This document shows, one piece after another, positions 52,300 through 60,795 of a DNA stretch of 64,000 nucleotides; within the stretch, counting starts at the first letter, position 1, and each line of letters begins with the position of its first letter. The stretch covers positions 1-64,000 of the forward strand of contig NZ_FNKP01000002.1 of NCBI RefSeq assembly GCF_900099835.1. The letters run 5' to 3'. The notes beneath the pieces were generated by a model, which did not search any database, was not told where the DNA came from, and saw only the letters and a program-made list of their open reading frames with translations. The position numbers were made by a program, and so were the translations under genes. The stretch is from Paraburkholderia fungorum. Its GTDB lineage: Bacteria > Pseudomonadota > Gammaproteobacteria > Burkholderiales > Burkholderiaceae.

Positions 52300-53229
52300 A
52301 TGGGAATTTTCTCGTTCGGCAAGAAAGACGACGCACCTACCCGGCGCGGCGCAAACACCAGTTCCAATCGGGCTGCCCGTGGTGAGCGCGTGGAGCGGCG
52401 AACCCGCCGCACCGAGCGCCCCGTCGACGCAGACGCGATGCTGCTCGACCCCACGTTGCCGGAAAAGCAGCGTGCGCGGCGCCGGCTCGTTGGCGCGATC
52501 GCGCTGGTCGTGGCGGCCGTCATCATTCTGCCGATGGTGTTGGACTCGCATCCGAAGCCCGTCACAGACGATATCTCCATCGACATCCCCAGCCGCCCTG
52601 CGCCAAAAGTCTCACGCGCGGTCGAAGACACGCAGGCTGGCGTAGCGCCCGACAACCCAACGCCTGACGCAGGCCTCGCCGCGTCCGCGCTGGCGCCGGC
52701 AACGGCGGCGAACTCGGGCAAGAGCTCGACAAAGCAGGGCACAGACACCACGGCAGCGGCCTCGACGCCAGCAACGAAGCCAGCGGCGGCGAAACCGCAG
52801 GCACCGGCAACCGCAGTCAATGCCGCACCGGCTGCGCCTGTCGCGGCAGCCAAGCCGGCGGCCAGAACGCCGTCCACGCAATCGTCAGCGCGTAATACCG
52901 AAAGCGCAGCCACCGCCGGCGACGAGGACACCAACACAGCCGCCGCTAGCGCAATTGCGAACTCCGGCACGCCGGCATCGCCTCCTGGCAGCCGTTTCGC
53001 GGTTCAACTGGGTGCTTTCGCCGACGAATCCAATGCGCGTAACTGGGCAAGCAGGTTGAAAGCGGCGGGCGTGCCCGCATATACCGAACATCGAAAGCAG
53101 GCTGACGGCACAACGCTTACGTTGTTGCGCGCCGGTCCGTTTGCCGACCGTGCAGCGGCCACCGCCGCGATTGCGAAGGTTCGTGCGGCCGGCTTGACGT
53201 CGAGCTCGAACAGCGGCACGGCACAGTAA
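52300..53229 (+). CDS. SPOR-domain protein (DedD-like)
   Basis: 309 aa, ATG 52300. Cytoplasmic basic N-terminus of about 70 residues, one TM (LVGAIALVVAAVIILPMVL, about 67-85), a long Ala/Thr/Pro-rich periplasmic linker and a C-terminal SPOR domain (FAVQLGAFADESNARNWASRLKAAGVPAYTEH, about 228-300) that binds denuded peptidoglycan at the septum. Position folC-dedD-cvpA-purF is the conserved one, so a DedD-like role in division is likely. Confidence 0.9.
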   Translation: MGIFSFGKKDDAPTRRGANTSSNRAARGERVERRTRRTERPVDADAMLLDPTLPEKQRARRRLVGAIALVVAAVIILPMVLDSHPKPVTDDISIDIPSRPAPKVSRAVEDTQAGVAPDNPTPDAGLAASALAPATAANSGKSSTKQGTDTTAAASTPATKPAAAKPQAPATAVNAAPAAPVAAAKPAARTPSTQSSARNTESAATAGDEDTNTAAASAIANSGTPASPPGSRFAVQLGAFADESNARNWASRLKAAGVPAYTEHRKQADGTTLTLLRAGPFADRAAATAAIAKVRAAGLTSSSNSGTAQ

Positions 53230-53236
53230 GCCAGCG

Positions 53237-53731
53237 ATGTTCACTGCCTTCGACTACGCTGTAATGGCGGTGATCGGTTTGTCGGCGTTGCGCGGCACGT
53301 GGCGCGGTTTTTTGTCTGAGATATTCGGGCTGATCGGCTGGATAGCGGCGTTTTTCATTGCCTGCCGCTTTGTCGGTTACGTGGTGCCGCATATCCCGTC
53401 CACGTGGCCCGGCGGCGCGTTGACCCAGTGGCTGGTCGCTTTCGCGCTCGTGGTGATCGGTGTGGTACTGGTAGTGGGCGTGCTGAATGCACTGCTGAGC
53501 CGCATCGTGCAGGCAACCGGCTTGAGCGGCGTGGACCGCTCGCTCGGTTTGATGTTCGGCCTCGTACGCGGGGTGATTCTGGTGCTGATTCTGGTCGCCC
53601 TTGCTGGCTTGACCGAACTCCCGGAACAGGATTTCTGGCGCAACGCCCTGCTTCGGCCCTATGCGGTCGAGGGCGTGCACGTAATGAAACCGCTGCTTCC
53701 CGAGACGCTTGCTGCCTACGTCCGAGTGTGA
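53237..53731 (+). CDS. cvpA: CvpA family membrane protein
   Basis: 164 aa, ATG 53237, 7 bp after the SPOR gene. Four hydrophobic segments; the family signature is DYAVMAVIGLSALRGTWRGFLSEIFGLIGWIAAFF near the start, and SGVDRSLGLMFGLVRGVILVLI between TM3 and TM4. E. coli CvpA is linked to colicin V production and bile tolerance; mechanism not settled. Upstream of purF as in many proteobacteria. Confidence 0.94.
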   Translation: MFTAFDYAVMAVIGLSALRGTWRGFLSEIFGLIGWIAAFFIACRFVGYVVPHIPSTWPGGALTQWLVAFALVVIGVVLVVGVLNALLSRIVQATGLSGVDRSLGLMFGLVRGVILVLILVALAGLTELPEQDFWRNALLRPYAVEGVHVMKPLLPETLAAYVRV

Positions 53732-53890
53732 CGATCAGGTGAGCGGTCGGAGGAACATAGCAGGACTCCGGCGCAGCCGGCTGCCTTGATGCGACAACGC
53801 GCGTAACACCGCGCTTCGTCACATGACTTCGCGACCCTCATCGCAGGCACCGGACGCCATGACGAATTTCGTACCTTTGAAGGACATGCC

Positions 53891-55441
53891 ATGTGCGGCA
53901 TCGTAGGCGTAGTTTCCCACTCCCCGGTCAATCAGCTGATCTATGACAGCTTGCTGCTCCTGCAGCATCGCGGTCAGGATGCCGCCGGTATCGCGACAGC
54001 GGACGGCAGCAATTTCCACATGCATAAGGCGAACGGCATGGTGCGCGACGTGTTCCGCACGCGCAACATGCGCAGCTTGCCAGGCACGACCGGTATCGGC
54101 CAGGTCCGTTACCCGACTGCCGGTTCTGCATCGAGCGAAGAAGAGGCCCAGCCGTTCTACGTGAACGCGCCGTTCGGCATCATCCTCGCGCACAACGGCA
54201 ATCTGACCAACTGGCAGCAGCTGAAAGATGAGATGTTCCGCATCGATCGCCGCCACATCAACACGAATTCCGACACCGAAGTCATGCTCAACGTGCTCGC
54301 GCACGAATTGCAGCTGTCCAGTTCGGGTCTGCAACTCGATCCGGCCGCGCTGTTCAAGGCGGTGTCGGGCGTGCATCGCCGGGTGCGGGGTTCGTACGCG
54401 ATTGTTTCGCTGATCGCCGGTTACGGACTGCTCGGCTTCCGCGACCCGTTTGGTATCCGTCCGCTGTGCCTCGGCAAGCAGGAAACGGCTGAAGGCGTCG
54501 AATGGATTCTGGCGTCGGAATCGGTCGCGATCGAAGGTATCGGCTTCGAATTCGTGCGCGATATCGAGCCGGGCGAAGCGATTTTCATCGACATCGAAGG
54601 TAATCTGCACTCGCAGCAATGCGCGACGAACCCGAGCCTGAACCCGTGCATTTTCGAACTCGTGTATCTCGCGCGTCCGGACTCGGTGCTCGACGGCGTG
54701 CCGGTCTACAACGTGCGTCTGCGCATGGGCGACTACCTCGCCGAGAAGATCAAGCGCGAGCTGCCCGACGTCACGATCGACGTTGTGATGCCGATTCCCG
54801 ATTCGTCCCGTCCGGCCGCGATGCAGGTCGCGAAGAAGCTGGGCGTCGAGTATCGCGAAGGCTTTTTCAAGAACCGTTACGTCGGCCGTACCTTCATCAT
54901 GCCGGGTCAGGCAGTGCGCAAGAAGTCGGTGCGTCAGAAGCTGAACGCAATGGGCATCGAGTTCAAGGGCAAGAACGTGCTGATCGTCGACGACTCGATC
55001 GTGCGCGGCACGACCTCGCATGAAATCGTGCAGATGGCGCGCGATGCAGGCGCGAACAAGGTGATTTTTGCGTCGGCGGCGCCGCCGGTGAAATTCCCGA
55101 ACGTCTACGGTATCGACATGCCGACGCGCGGCGAACTCGTCGCCCACGGCCGCACGGACGAAGAAGTTGCGCGCATGATCGGCGCGGATCACCTCGTGTA
55201 CCAGGACGTCGAAGCGCTGAAGCAGGCTGTGCGCGACACGAACCCGGCGCTGAAGGAGTTCGAAGCATCGTGTTTCGACGGCAACTACGTGACCGGCGAC
55301 ATCACGACCGAGTACCTCGACCGCATCGAAACCGCGCGTCTCGCACCTTCGTCGCAATCGGATCGCGACGCAGCGAGCGAAGCGATCGACGGTGGCGCCC
55401 CGGCGCGTTCGCAACTGCATCTGCAGTTGTCGGTGGGCTAA
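53891..55441 (+). CDS. purF: Amidophosphoribosyltransferase
   Basis: 516 aa, ATG 53891. Mature enzyme starts with Cys2 of MCGIVGVVSHSPVN, the glutaminase nucleophile. QHRGQDAAGI, HNGNLTN and the phosphoribosyltransferase PRPP site VLIVDDSIVRGTTS are present. First step of purine synthesis. Followed by a hairpin and then the metZ riboswitch region. Confidence 0.97.
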   Translation: MCGIVGVVSHSPVNQLIYDSLLLLQHRGQDAAGIATADGSNFHMHKANGMVRDVFRTRNMRSLPGTTGIGQVRYPTAGSASSEEEAQPFYVNAPFGIILAHNGNLTNWQQLKDEMFRIDRRHINTNSDTEVMLNVLAHELQLSSSGLQLDPAALFKAVSGVHRRVRGSYAIVSLIAGYGLLGFRDPFGIRPLCLGKQETAEGVEWILASESVAIEGIGFEFVRDIEPGEAIFIDIEGNLHSQQCATNPSLNPCIFELVYLARPDSVLDGVPVYNVRLRMGDYLAEKIKRELPDVTIDVVMPIPDSSRPAAMQVAKKLGVEYREGFFKNRYVGRTFIMPGQAVRKKSVRQKLNAMGIEFKGKNVLIVDDSIVRGTTSHEIVQMARDAGANKVIFASAAPPVKFPNVYGIDMPTRGELVAHGRTDEEVARMIGADHLVYQDVEALKQAVRDTNPALKEFEASCFDGNYVTGDITTEYLDRIETARLAPSSQSDRDAASEAIDGGAPARSQLHLQLSVG

Positions 55442-55453
55442 ACGCCCGTCACC

Positions 55454-55490
55454 GCTCGCGACGTGGCCCGCTGCACGCCACATCGCGAGC
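55454..55490 (+). terminator. Hairpin after purF
   Basis: GCTCGCGA-c-GTGGC (55454-55467) pairs with GCCAC-a-TCGCGAGC (55477-55490): 13 pairs with one mismatch, 12 nt past the stop. Only a weak T-rich tail (GTGTTAG) follows. Confidence 0.5.
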
Positions 55491-55506
55491 GTGTTAGCAT
55501 GACGGC

Positions 55507-55565
55507 TTGCGTCGATTTGATCTCAGCTTGCGGACGCGGGGCAACCCGAAACAGCTAAAGCGAAA
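55507..55565 (+). ncRNA. SAM-II riboswitch aptamer upstream of metZ
   Basis: The conserved SAM-II elements occur in order: P1 GCGTC (55509-55513) / GACGC (55533-55537), GATTTG in the loop (55514-55519), GCTTGC just before P1 closes (55526-55531), then a joining region with a small extra hairpin GGG-gcaa-CCC (55538-55547) and the downstream pseudoknot strand with GAAACA and GCTAAAG (55554-55560). SAM-II aptamers (Corbino-type metA elements) control methionine genes in alpha- and beta-proteobacteria. Here it lies about 170 bp before the homocysteine-forming enzyme MetZ, which fits exactly. Confidence 0.83.
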
Positions 55566-55568
55566 GGT

Positions 55569-55607
55569 GGGAAAGCCGCAATTATCCGCCTCCGCTCCAG
55601 CTTTCCC
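55569..55607 (+). promoter_or_regulatory. Hairpin between SAM-II aptamer and terminator
   Basis: GGGAAAGC (55569-55576) pairs with GCTTTCCC (55600-55607). It begins 4 nt after the aptamer's last conserved bases, so it may be part of the expression platform. Confidence 0.45.
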
Positions 55608-55616
55608 GCACATGAA

Positions 55617-55650
55617 GCCCGCTTATGCCGACGCAAAAGCGGGCTTTTTT
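55617..55650 (+). terminator. Intrinsic terminator in the metZ leader
   Basis: GCCCGCTT (55617-55624) pairs with AAGCGGGC (55637-55644) and runs into TTTTTT (55645-55650). It lies between the SAM-II aptamer and metZ, so transcripts that reach metZ must read through it; this suggests SAM-dependent termination. Confidence 0.85.
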
Positions 55651-55729
55651 GTTGCTGCCGTTCGTGGTCGCGCCTGGTTTGCCGAGGCGCACCGGACGCA
55701 GCCATCGAACATTGGAAACCAGAACCAAC

Positions 55730-56920
55730 ATGGACGACTCCCTGAATTTCGATACGCTGGCAATCCGCTCGGGTACAGCGCGCAGCGACTTCAACGAGCA
55801 CTCGGAAGCGATTTTCCTGACCTCGAGCTTCGTGTTCGAGAGCGCCGCGGACGCAGCCGAACGCTTCAAGAACTCCGAAGACAACTTCACCTACTCGCGT
55901 TTCACGAACCCGACTGTGTCGATGTTCCAGGACCGGCTGGCCGCGCTCGAAGGCGGCGAGGCGTGTATGGCGACGGCGTCGGGCATGGCCGCGATCATGT
56001 CGGTGGTGATGTCCACGTTGCAGGCCGGCGACCATCTGGTCAGCTCGCAGGCGCTGTTCGGCTCGACGCTCGGCATGTTCTCGCAGATCTTCAGCAAGTT
56101 CGGCATTACGACCACCTTCGTCGATCCGACCGATCTGGACGCGTGGCAAAACGCAGTGCGTCCCGAGACGAAGATGTTCTTCCTCGAAACGCCGTCGAAT
56201 CCGCTGACCGAAGTGTCCGACATCGCCGCAATCAGCAAGATCGCGAAAGCGGCGAACGCGGTGTTCGTAGTCGACAACTGCTTCTGCAGCCCGGCGCTGC
56301 AACAGCCGCTGAAGCTCGGCGCGGACGTCGTGATGCATTCGGCCACCAAGTTCCTGGATGGTCAGGGCCGCGTGTTGGGCGGCGCGCTGGTCGGCTCGAA
56401 GAAATTCATCATGGAAAAGGTGTTTCCGTTCGTGCGTAGCGCCGGGCCGACGCTGTCCGCGTTCAACGCGTGGGTGCTGCTCAAGGGCATGGAAACGCTG
56501 TCGTTGCGCGTCGATAAACAGTCGGCGAATGCGCTCGAAATCGCGCGCTGGTTAGAGACGCATCCGGCCGTGAATCGTGTGTTTTATCCGGGGCTGGAGT
56601 CGCATCCGCAGCATGAGTTGGCGATGCGTCAGCAGAAGTCGGGCGGCGCGATTCTGTCGTTCGAATTGAAGGGCGACACGCCGGAGCAAATGCGCGCGAA
56701 TGCATGGCGCGTGATCGACAGCACGAAGATCTGCTCGATTACCGGCAATCTCGGCGATACGCGCACGACCATCACGCATCCGGCCACGACCACGCACGGC
56801 CGTGTGACGCCGGAAGCGCGTGCAGCGGCGGGTATCAGCGAAGGTTTGATCCGGCTGGCCGTGGGTCTGGAACATCCCGGCGATATTCGCGGCGATCTGG
56901 AGCGCGGTCTGGCGGGTTGA
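55730..56920 (+). CDS. metZ: O-succinylhomoserine sulfhydrylase
   Basis: 396 aa from ATG 55730 (MDDSLNFDTLAIRSG); the frame opens at 55625 inside the leader terminator. PLP-dependent Cys/Met-metabolism family: YSRFTNPTV, ATASGMAAIMSV, VVDNCFCSPALQQPL, and the PLP Lys in HSATKFLDGQGR; SITGNLGDTRTTITHPATTTHGR is typical of MetZ. Uses O-succinylhomoserine and sulfide to form homocysteine directly. A SAM-II riboswitch lies upstream, giving end-product control. Confidence 0.95.
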   Translation: MDDSLNFDTLAIRSGTARSDFNEHSEAIFLTSSFVFESAADAAERFKNSEDNFTYSRFTNPTVSMFQDRLAALEGGEACMATASGMAAIMSVVMSTLQAGDHLVSSQALFGSTLGMFSQIFSKFGITTTFVDPTDLDAWQNAVRPETKMFFLETPSNPLTEVSDIAAISKIAKAANAVFVVDNCFCSPALQQPLKLGADVVMHSATKFLDGQGRVLGGALVGSKKFIMEKVFPFVRSAGPTLSAFNAWVLLKGMETLSLRVDKQSANALEIARWLETHPAVNRVFYPGLESHPQHELAMRQQKSGGAILSFELKGDTPEQMRANAWRVIDSTKICSITGNLGDTRTTITHPATTTHGRVTPEARAAAGISEGLIRLAVGLEHPGDIRGDLERGLAG

Positions 56921-57057
56921 TCTGCGGAGTAGGGGCGGGCGCGGGTTTCTGCGCCCGATGGTTCAGCGGGCCCCGGCACTCATTGAAGCAGGAATCGAAG
57001 CTACAAAAGCGGGCCGTTCTGTTCCGGGCGGCTCGCGCCATCCAACTCTCGTCAGAC

Positions 57058-57837
57058 TCAATGACGCAACGCGCGCCACTGCCCGGGCGCGAGCCCGAAA
57101 CGCCGCGTGAATGCGTGCGTGTACGCGCTCTGATCGCCGAAACCGATGTCTAGCGCGATATCGGTCAACGAAAGACGCGGGTCTGCGAGTAGCGTGATCG
57201 ACGTGTCCAGGCGCAGCCGCTGCAAATAGCGATGCGGTGTTTCGCCGAAAGCGTCGATAAAAAGCTGATGAAAGCGCCGCATGCCGAAGCCGCAATGCGC
57301 GGCAAGATCGGCGATACGTAACGGCTCCGACAGATGCGCGCGCAGCCAGAGGTCAATGCGCGCAAAGTCGAGCCCCGCGCCGGTTGCCTGCATGCCGGCC
57401 GTCGTGCCCGCATCGGCGATCAACGCAGCGCCCAGGCGGGCCGCTGCATCCCAATGAAACCGCCGGCTGTCGAGGTCGTCGCCCTGTGCGCCGCCGGTGG
57501 CGTGCGCCGCGATCCGATGCACGAGTTGCGCTAGCGATGTGTCGACCGTCACGGCGCGTGCGCGGTCGAACAGGCGTTCCGGCACGGCCAGCGACGTAGC
57601 CGGTAAATCCAGCACCAACTGCCGGTTTTCGCCGACACCCGCATAGTCGTGCCGCGCGCCGGCCGGAATCAGCCACGCCGAGCCGGCGTCGATTTGCTGC
57701 GCGACGCCGTCTACCGCCATCACCATCGCGCCGTCCAGCCCGAGCACGACCTGGTGAAAGTCGTGCACGTCCGACGCCTCGATCGCGCCGTAACGGCGCA
57801 GCGAAACGCTAGGGGCAGTGACGGCAGCGTGGCTCAT
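57058..57837 (-). CDS. AraC-family transcriptional regulator
   Basis: 259 aa, ATG 57837. N-terminal cupin-like sensor half (FHQVVLGLDGAMVMAVDG, AWLIPAGARHDY), C-terminal pair of helix-turn-helix motifs (IADLAAHCGFGMRRFHQLFIDAFGETPHRYLQRLRLD and LSLTDIALDIGFGDQSAYTHAFTRRFGLAPGQWR). Effector and targets unknown. It is convergent with metZ and 62 bp downstream of the FKBP gene on the same strand. Confidence 0.92.
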   Translation of the reverse strand: MSHAAVTAPSVSLRRYGAIEASDVHDFHQVVLGLDGAMVMAVDGVAQQIDAGSAWLIPAGARHDYAGVGENRQLVLDLPATSLAVPERLFDRARAVTVDTSLAQLVHRIAAHATGGAQGDDLDSRRFHWDAAARLGAALIADAGTTAGMQATGAGLDFARIDLWLRAHLSEPLRIADLAAHCGFGMRRFHQLFIDAFGETPHRYLQRLRLDTSITLLADPRLSLTDIALDIGFGDQSAYTHAFTRRFGLAPGQWRALRH

Positions 57838-57899
57838 TCGCGTGCTTCAGCTTCGGCTTCAGTTCAGCGCAATGCGCAAAACCGAAAACAGCGAAAAAC

Positions 57900-58241
57900 T
57901 TAAACGTCGAGCAATTCGACTTCAAACACGAGCGTCGCGTTCGGCGGAATCACGCCGCCCGCGCCGCGCACGCCGTAGCCGAGTTGCGGCGGAATGGTCA
58001 GCTTGCGGGTGCCGCCGACCTTCATGCCTTGCACGCCTTCGTCCCAGCCCTTGATGACCATGCCGCCGCCCAGCACGAACGCGAACGGGTCGTTGCGGTC
58101 CTTGCTCGAGTCGAACTTCTGGCCGTCGGTCAGCCAGCCGGTGTAGTGCACGCTGACGGTCTTGCCCGCGACGGCTTCAGCGCCGCTGCCTTCAACGATG
58201 TCTTCGTACTTCAGGCCGGATTCGGTAGTCACAGTCGACAT
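57900..58241 (-). CDS. FKBP-type peptidyl-prolyl cis-trans isomerase
   Basis: 113 aa from ATG 58241, preceded by an ideal AAGGAG; the frame extends to 58358 without RBS. Minimal FKBP domain without signal peptide or insert: [48 protein letters not shown] and [17 protein letters not shown], with the ligand-pocket aromatic residues retained. Cytoplasmic folding helper. Confidence 0.95.
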   Translation of the reverse strand: MSTVTTESGLKYEDIVEGSGAEAVAGKTVSVHYTGWLTDGQKFDSSKDRNDPFAFVLGGGMVIKGWDEGVQGMKVGGTRKLTIPPQLGYGVRGAGGVIPPNATLVFEVELLDV

Positions 58242-58447
58242 GTGTCGCTCCTTGATCAATTCGTAAAAACCGACATTGTAGGCGTGTTGACGGCTTGCCG
58301 GCCACGATTGCCGACGAATGCCGCGTGGCACGCGGATTGCGTGACGCCAGCATGGCAATTAGCCATCCGGCCAGGCTGGTCGTGCCGGACGCCGTGCCTA
58401 TAATGGGGCTATTTCAATCATCATGCACTGCCTGAGAGGGCTCGATT

Positions 58448-59257
58448 GTGACAACGTCTTCAACCGGCGCTGCTGGCGCATCGCCGGTGTCTTCTTCCGG
58501 CTTCGCCGTATCCGAACGCACGGCCCATCTTCGGGCAGAAACCGCACTGTTCATGCGCGATCATGTGCTGTCACTGGTGTCGCACGACTTGCGCGGCCCG
58601 TTGAATGCCATTCATAGCTGGGCGTATGTGCTCGAGCGCAAACTCGACGCGAACGATCCCAACGCGCAACGCGCGGTCACCGGTATTCGCAATGGCGTTG
58701 ACCAGCAGGTGAAACTGCTGGAAACCATCGTCGACGCGACGCGCGCCGAGACCAAATCGCTGGCGCTCGCATACGCGCCGTTCCCGCTGCATCCGCTGCT
58801 CGACGAAACTGCGGAGGAGGTCCGCTCCGGCCTCGCCCGTTCGCGCGGCGTCGAAGTCGCGGTCGACTCGCAACTCGCCACCGAACAACTCAATGGCGAC
58901 CGCGAACGCCTCGCTGCCGCGCTGTGGGTCATGCTCGCGTTCGCGGTCGAAGCGAGCGCCGAAGGCGCGGCCGTCACGCTGTCTGCGCGCGCGGACAGCG
59001 GCGCGTGGCACGCCACCGTCACCTACGTTTCGAACGAAACCGCGCTGAACGATCCGGCGCTGCCTCATCTGCTCGAAGCATTCGCGCGCAAGCAGGCCGG
59101 CGAGCCGCGCGAAGCGAAGCGGATCGCGTGGGTCTTTGCGCTTTGTAAACGGGTCGCGGAAGCGCATGGCGGCAATTTCGAGCAAAGCGATTCGAGCGGC
59201 GGCGAGCCGGTCACGCTTTCGTTACGTGTTCCGCTGAGCGCGGTCGGACCGAAGTGA
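58448..59257 (+). CDS. Histidine kinase-like protein with degenerate ATP-binding domain
   Basis: 269 aa, GTG 58448. No TM segments. HisKA dimerisation domain with an intact H-box (LSLVSHDLRGPLNAIHSWAYVLE, His about residue 46). The following region has the shape of a kinase ATPase domain (PLLDETAEEVRSGLARSRGVEVAV, DRERLAAALWVMLAFAVEAS, CKRVAEAHGGNFEQSDSSGGEPVTLSLRVPL), but the N-box Asn is missing and the G1 and G2 glycine motifs are not found (RIAWVFA stands where GLGLA is expected). It may accept phosphate or act as a dimer scaffold rather than a self-sufficient kinase. No response regulator is adjacent. Confidence 0.85.
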   Translation: MTTSSTGAAGASPVSSSGFAVSERTAHLRAETALFMRDHVLSLVSHDLRGPLNAIHSWAYVLERKLDANDPNAQRAVTGIRNGVDQQVKLLETIVDATRAETKSLALAYAPFPLHPLLDETAEEVRSGLARSRGVEVAVDSQLATEQLNGDRERLAAALWVMLAFAVEASAEGAAVTLSARADSGAWHATVTYVSNETALNDPALPHLLEAFARKQAGEPREAKRIAWVFALCKRVAEAHGGNFEQSDSSGGEPVTLSLRVPLSAVGPK

Positions 59258-59313
59258 CGCGCGCCATTGCGGCATCTCGTGCGCGCGTAACTTTTCATCG
59301 AGCTTTCACCCTC

Positions 59314-59319
59314 TATACT
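59314..59319 (+). promoter_or_regulatory. Predicted -10 box upstream of the CNNM/CBS gene
   Basis: TATACT at 59314-59319 lies 30 bp before the likely TTG start; a weak TTTTCA at 59292-59297 is 16 bp upstream. Plausible promoter. Confidence 0.4.
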
Positions 59320-59348
59320 GACAACTTTTGTTGCCGGAGCCCTTTGCT

Positions 59349-60692
59349 TTGATCCAGGTTGTCGCTCTCATTGGTGCGTTGCTTCTCGTTGCCCTCAACG
59401 GTTTTTTTGTCGCCGCTGAATTCGGCCTGGTCAAACTCCGGCAAACGCGCGTGCAAAGCCTCGCCACGCGGCACGGTTTGCGCGGACGTTTGCTCGCGAA
59501 GGTTCATGGGCGTCTCGACGCTTATCTGTCCGCGTGCCAGCTGGGTATCACGCTTGCATCGCTCGGGCTGGGCTGGATCGGCGAACCGGCATTTGCCGAG
59601 TTGATCACGCCGCTTTTCAAGCTTGTCGGCGTCGAGTCGGAACGGCTGATTCACGGTATCTCGCTGTTCTTCGCGTTCTCGTGCATTTCGTTCCTGCATA
59701 TCGTGGTGGGTGAACTTGCGCCGAAGTCGCTGGCCATTCGCGAGGCGGAGAAGGTGTCGCTGTGGGCGGCCATGCCGCTCTACGGTTTCTACTGGGCGAT
59801 GTATCCGTTCATCTGGGTGCTCAATTCGAGCGCCAATGCTGTGCTGAGAATGGCGGGTCTGGACGCCGATCACGGCCACGATTCGCATTATTCGACCGAA
59901 GAACTGAAGCTGATTCTGCGCGGACGTCGCGCGAATGTGGCGACTGAACTCGGTTCGCCTGCAGACGCGTATAGCCAGGACGAGTGGAACACAATTGCGC
60001 ACTCGCTCGATTTCTCGCGTATGACCGTGTCGGACCTGATGCGCCCCGCGTTCGAGATGGTCGGCTTGCGGCGCGACCTGCCGTTGCGCGAGAACATGCA
60101 GATCGTCGCGCAGCATCGTTTCAGCCGTTATCCGCTGTTCGACGATGCGTCTGGCGAACGGGTGACCGGCATGATCCATTTGAAGGATCTGCTGCTCGCG
60201 CGTCACGCGGGCAGCACGCTTGACGACCTGTCGAAATATGCGCGGCCGGTTCAATACGTGAAGCCTGAAATGCCGGCGCTCGAACTGTTCCGGCGCTTCC
60301 GTAAAGGCGCGCCGCACCTCGCGCTGGTGGGTCACAAGAACGCGAAGCCGATCGGTTTCCTGACGCTCGACAACCTGCTCGGCGCGCTGGTCGGTCAGAT
60401 TCACGACGAGTTCCGTCAGGGCGATGCCGACTGGACTCGCATGGACGACGGCACGTTGATGGGCAAAGGCAGTTTGCCGGTAGTGTCGCTGGAGCGCGCG
60501 TTGGGGATCGATATCGACGAGGGGAAAGCCGAATCGGTTGGCGGGCTGGTGATTCAGGCGCTCAACGATCTGCCGTCGGAAGGACAGCGGGTGGAGTTCG
60601 ATCGCTTCGACGTGGTGGTCAAGAAAATGAAGGGGCCGCGTATCGTGCTCGTGCGCGTGTATCCGCGAACCTTCGACGACGAAGGCGGTTGA
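59349..60692 (+). CDS. CNNM/CBS-domain membrane protein (HlyC/CorC family)
   Basis: 447 aa from TTG 59349, chosen because CGGAG lies 10 nt before it and the product then begins with the first helix (LIGALLLVALNGFFVAAEFGLVKLRQTRV); TTG 59328 is the alternative. Order: CNNM/DUF21 transmembrane domain (1-185), CBS pair (about 205-330: MTVSDLMRPAFEMVGL, LFDDASGERVTGMIHLKDLL, LALVGHKNAKPIGFLTLDNLLGALVG), CorC/HlyC C-terminal domain (DGTLMGKGSLPVVSLERALG). Family members are linked to Mg2+/Co2+ transport; the haemolysin name is historical. Confidence 0.9.
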   Translation: MIQVVALIGALLLVALNGFFVAAEFGLVKLRQTRVQSLATRHGLRGRLLAKVHGRLDAYLSACQLGITLASLGLGWIGEPAFAELITPLFKLVGVESERLIHGISLFFAFSCISFLHIVVGELAPKSLAIREAEKVSLWAAMPLYGFYWAMYPFIWVLNSSANAVLRMAGLDADHGHDSHYSTEELKLILRGRRANVATELGSPADAYSQDEWNTIAHSLDFSRMTVSDLMRPAFEMVGLRRDLPLRENMQIVAQHRFSRYPLFDDASGERVTGMIHLKDLLLARHAGSTLDDLSKYARPVQYVKPEMPALELFRRFRKGAPHLALVGHKNAKPIGFLTLDNLLGALVGQIHDEFRQGDADWTRMDDGTLMGKGSLPVVSLERALGIDIDEGKAESVGGLVIQALNDLPSEGQRVEFDRFDVVVKKMKGPRIVLVRVYPRTFDDEGG

Positions 60693-60725
60693 TTTACGCG
60701 CCACTCGCGACAAGTCATCCAGTAA

Positions 60726-60758
60726 GAAAAGAGCACGCAAACCACGCGTGCTCTTTTT
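60726..60758. terminator. Bidirectional terminator between convergent genes
   Basis: GAGCACGC (60731-60738) pairs with GCGTGCTC (60746-60753); TTTTT follows on the plus strand and AAGAAAA precedes it, giving a T-run on the minus strand. It serves both the CNNM gene and treY. Confidence 0.9.
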
Positions 60759-60795
60759 ATTTCAAGGGTCGCCCGGAGCCAGCGCGGGCGAGTCC

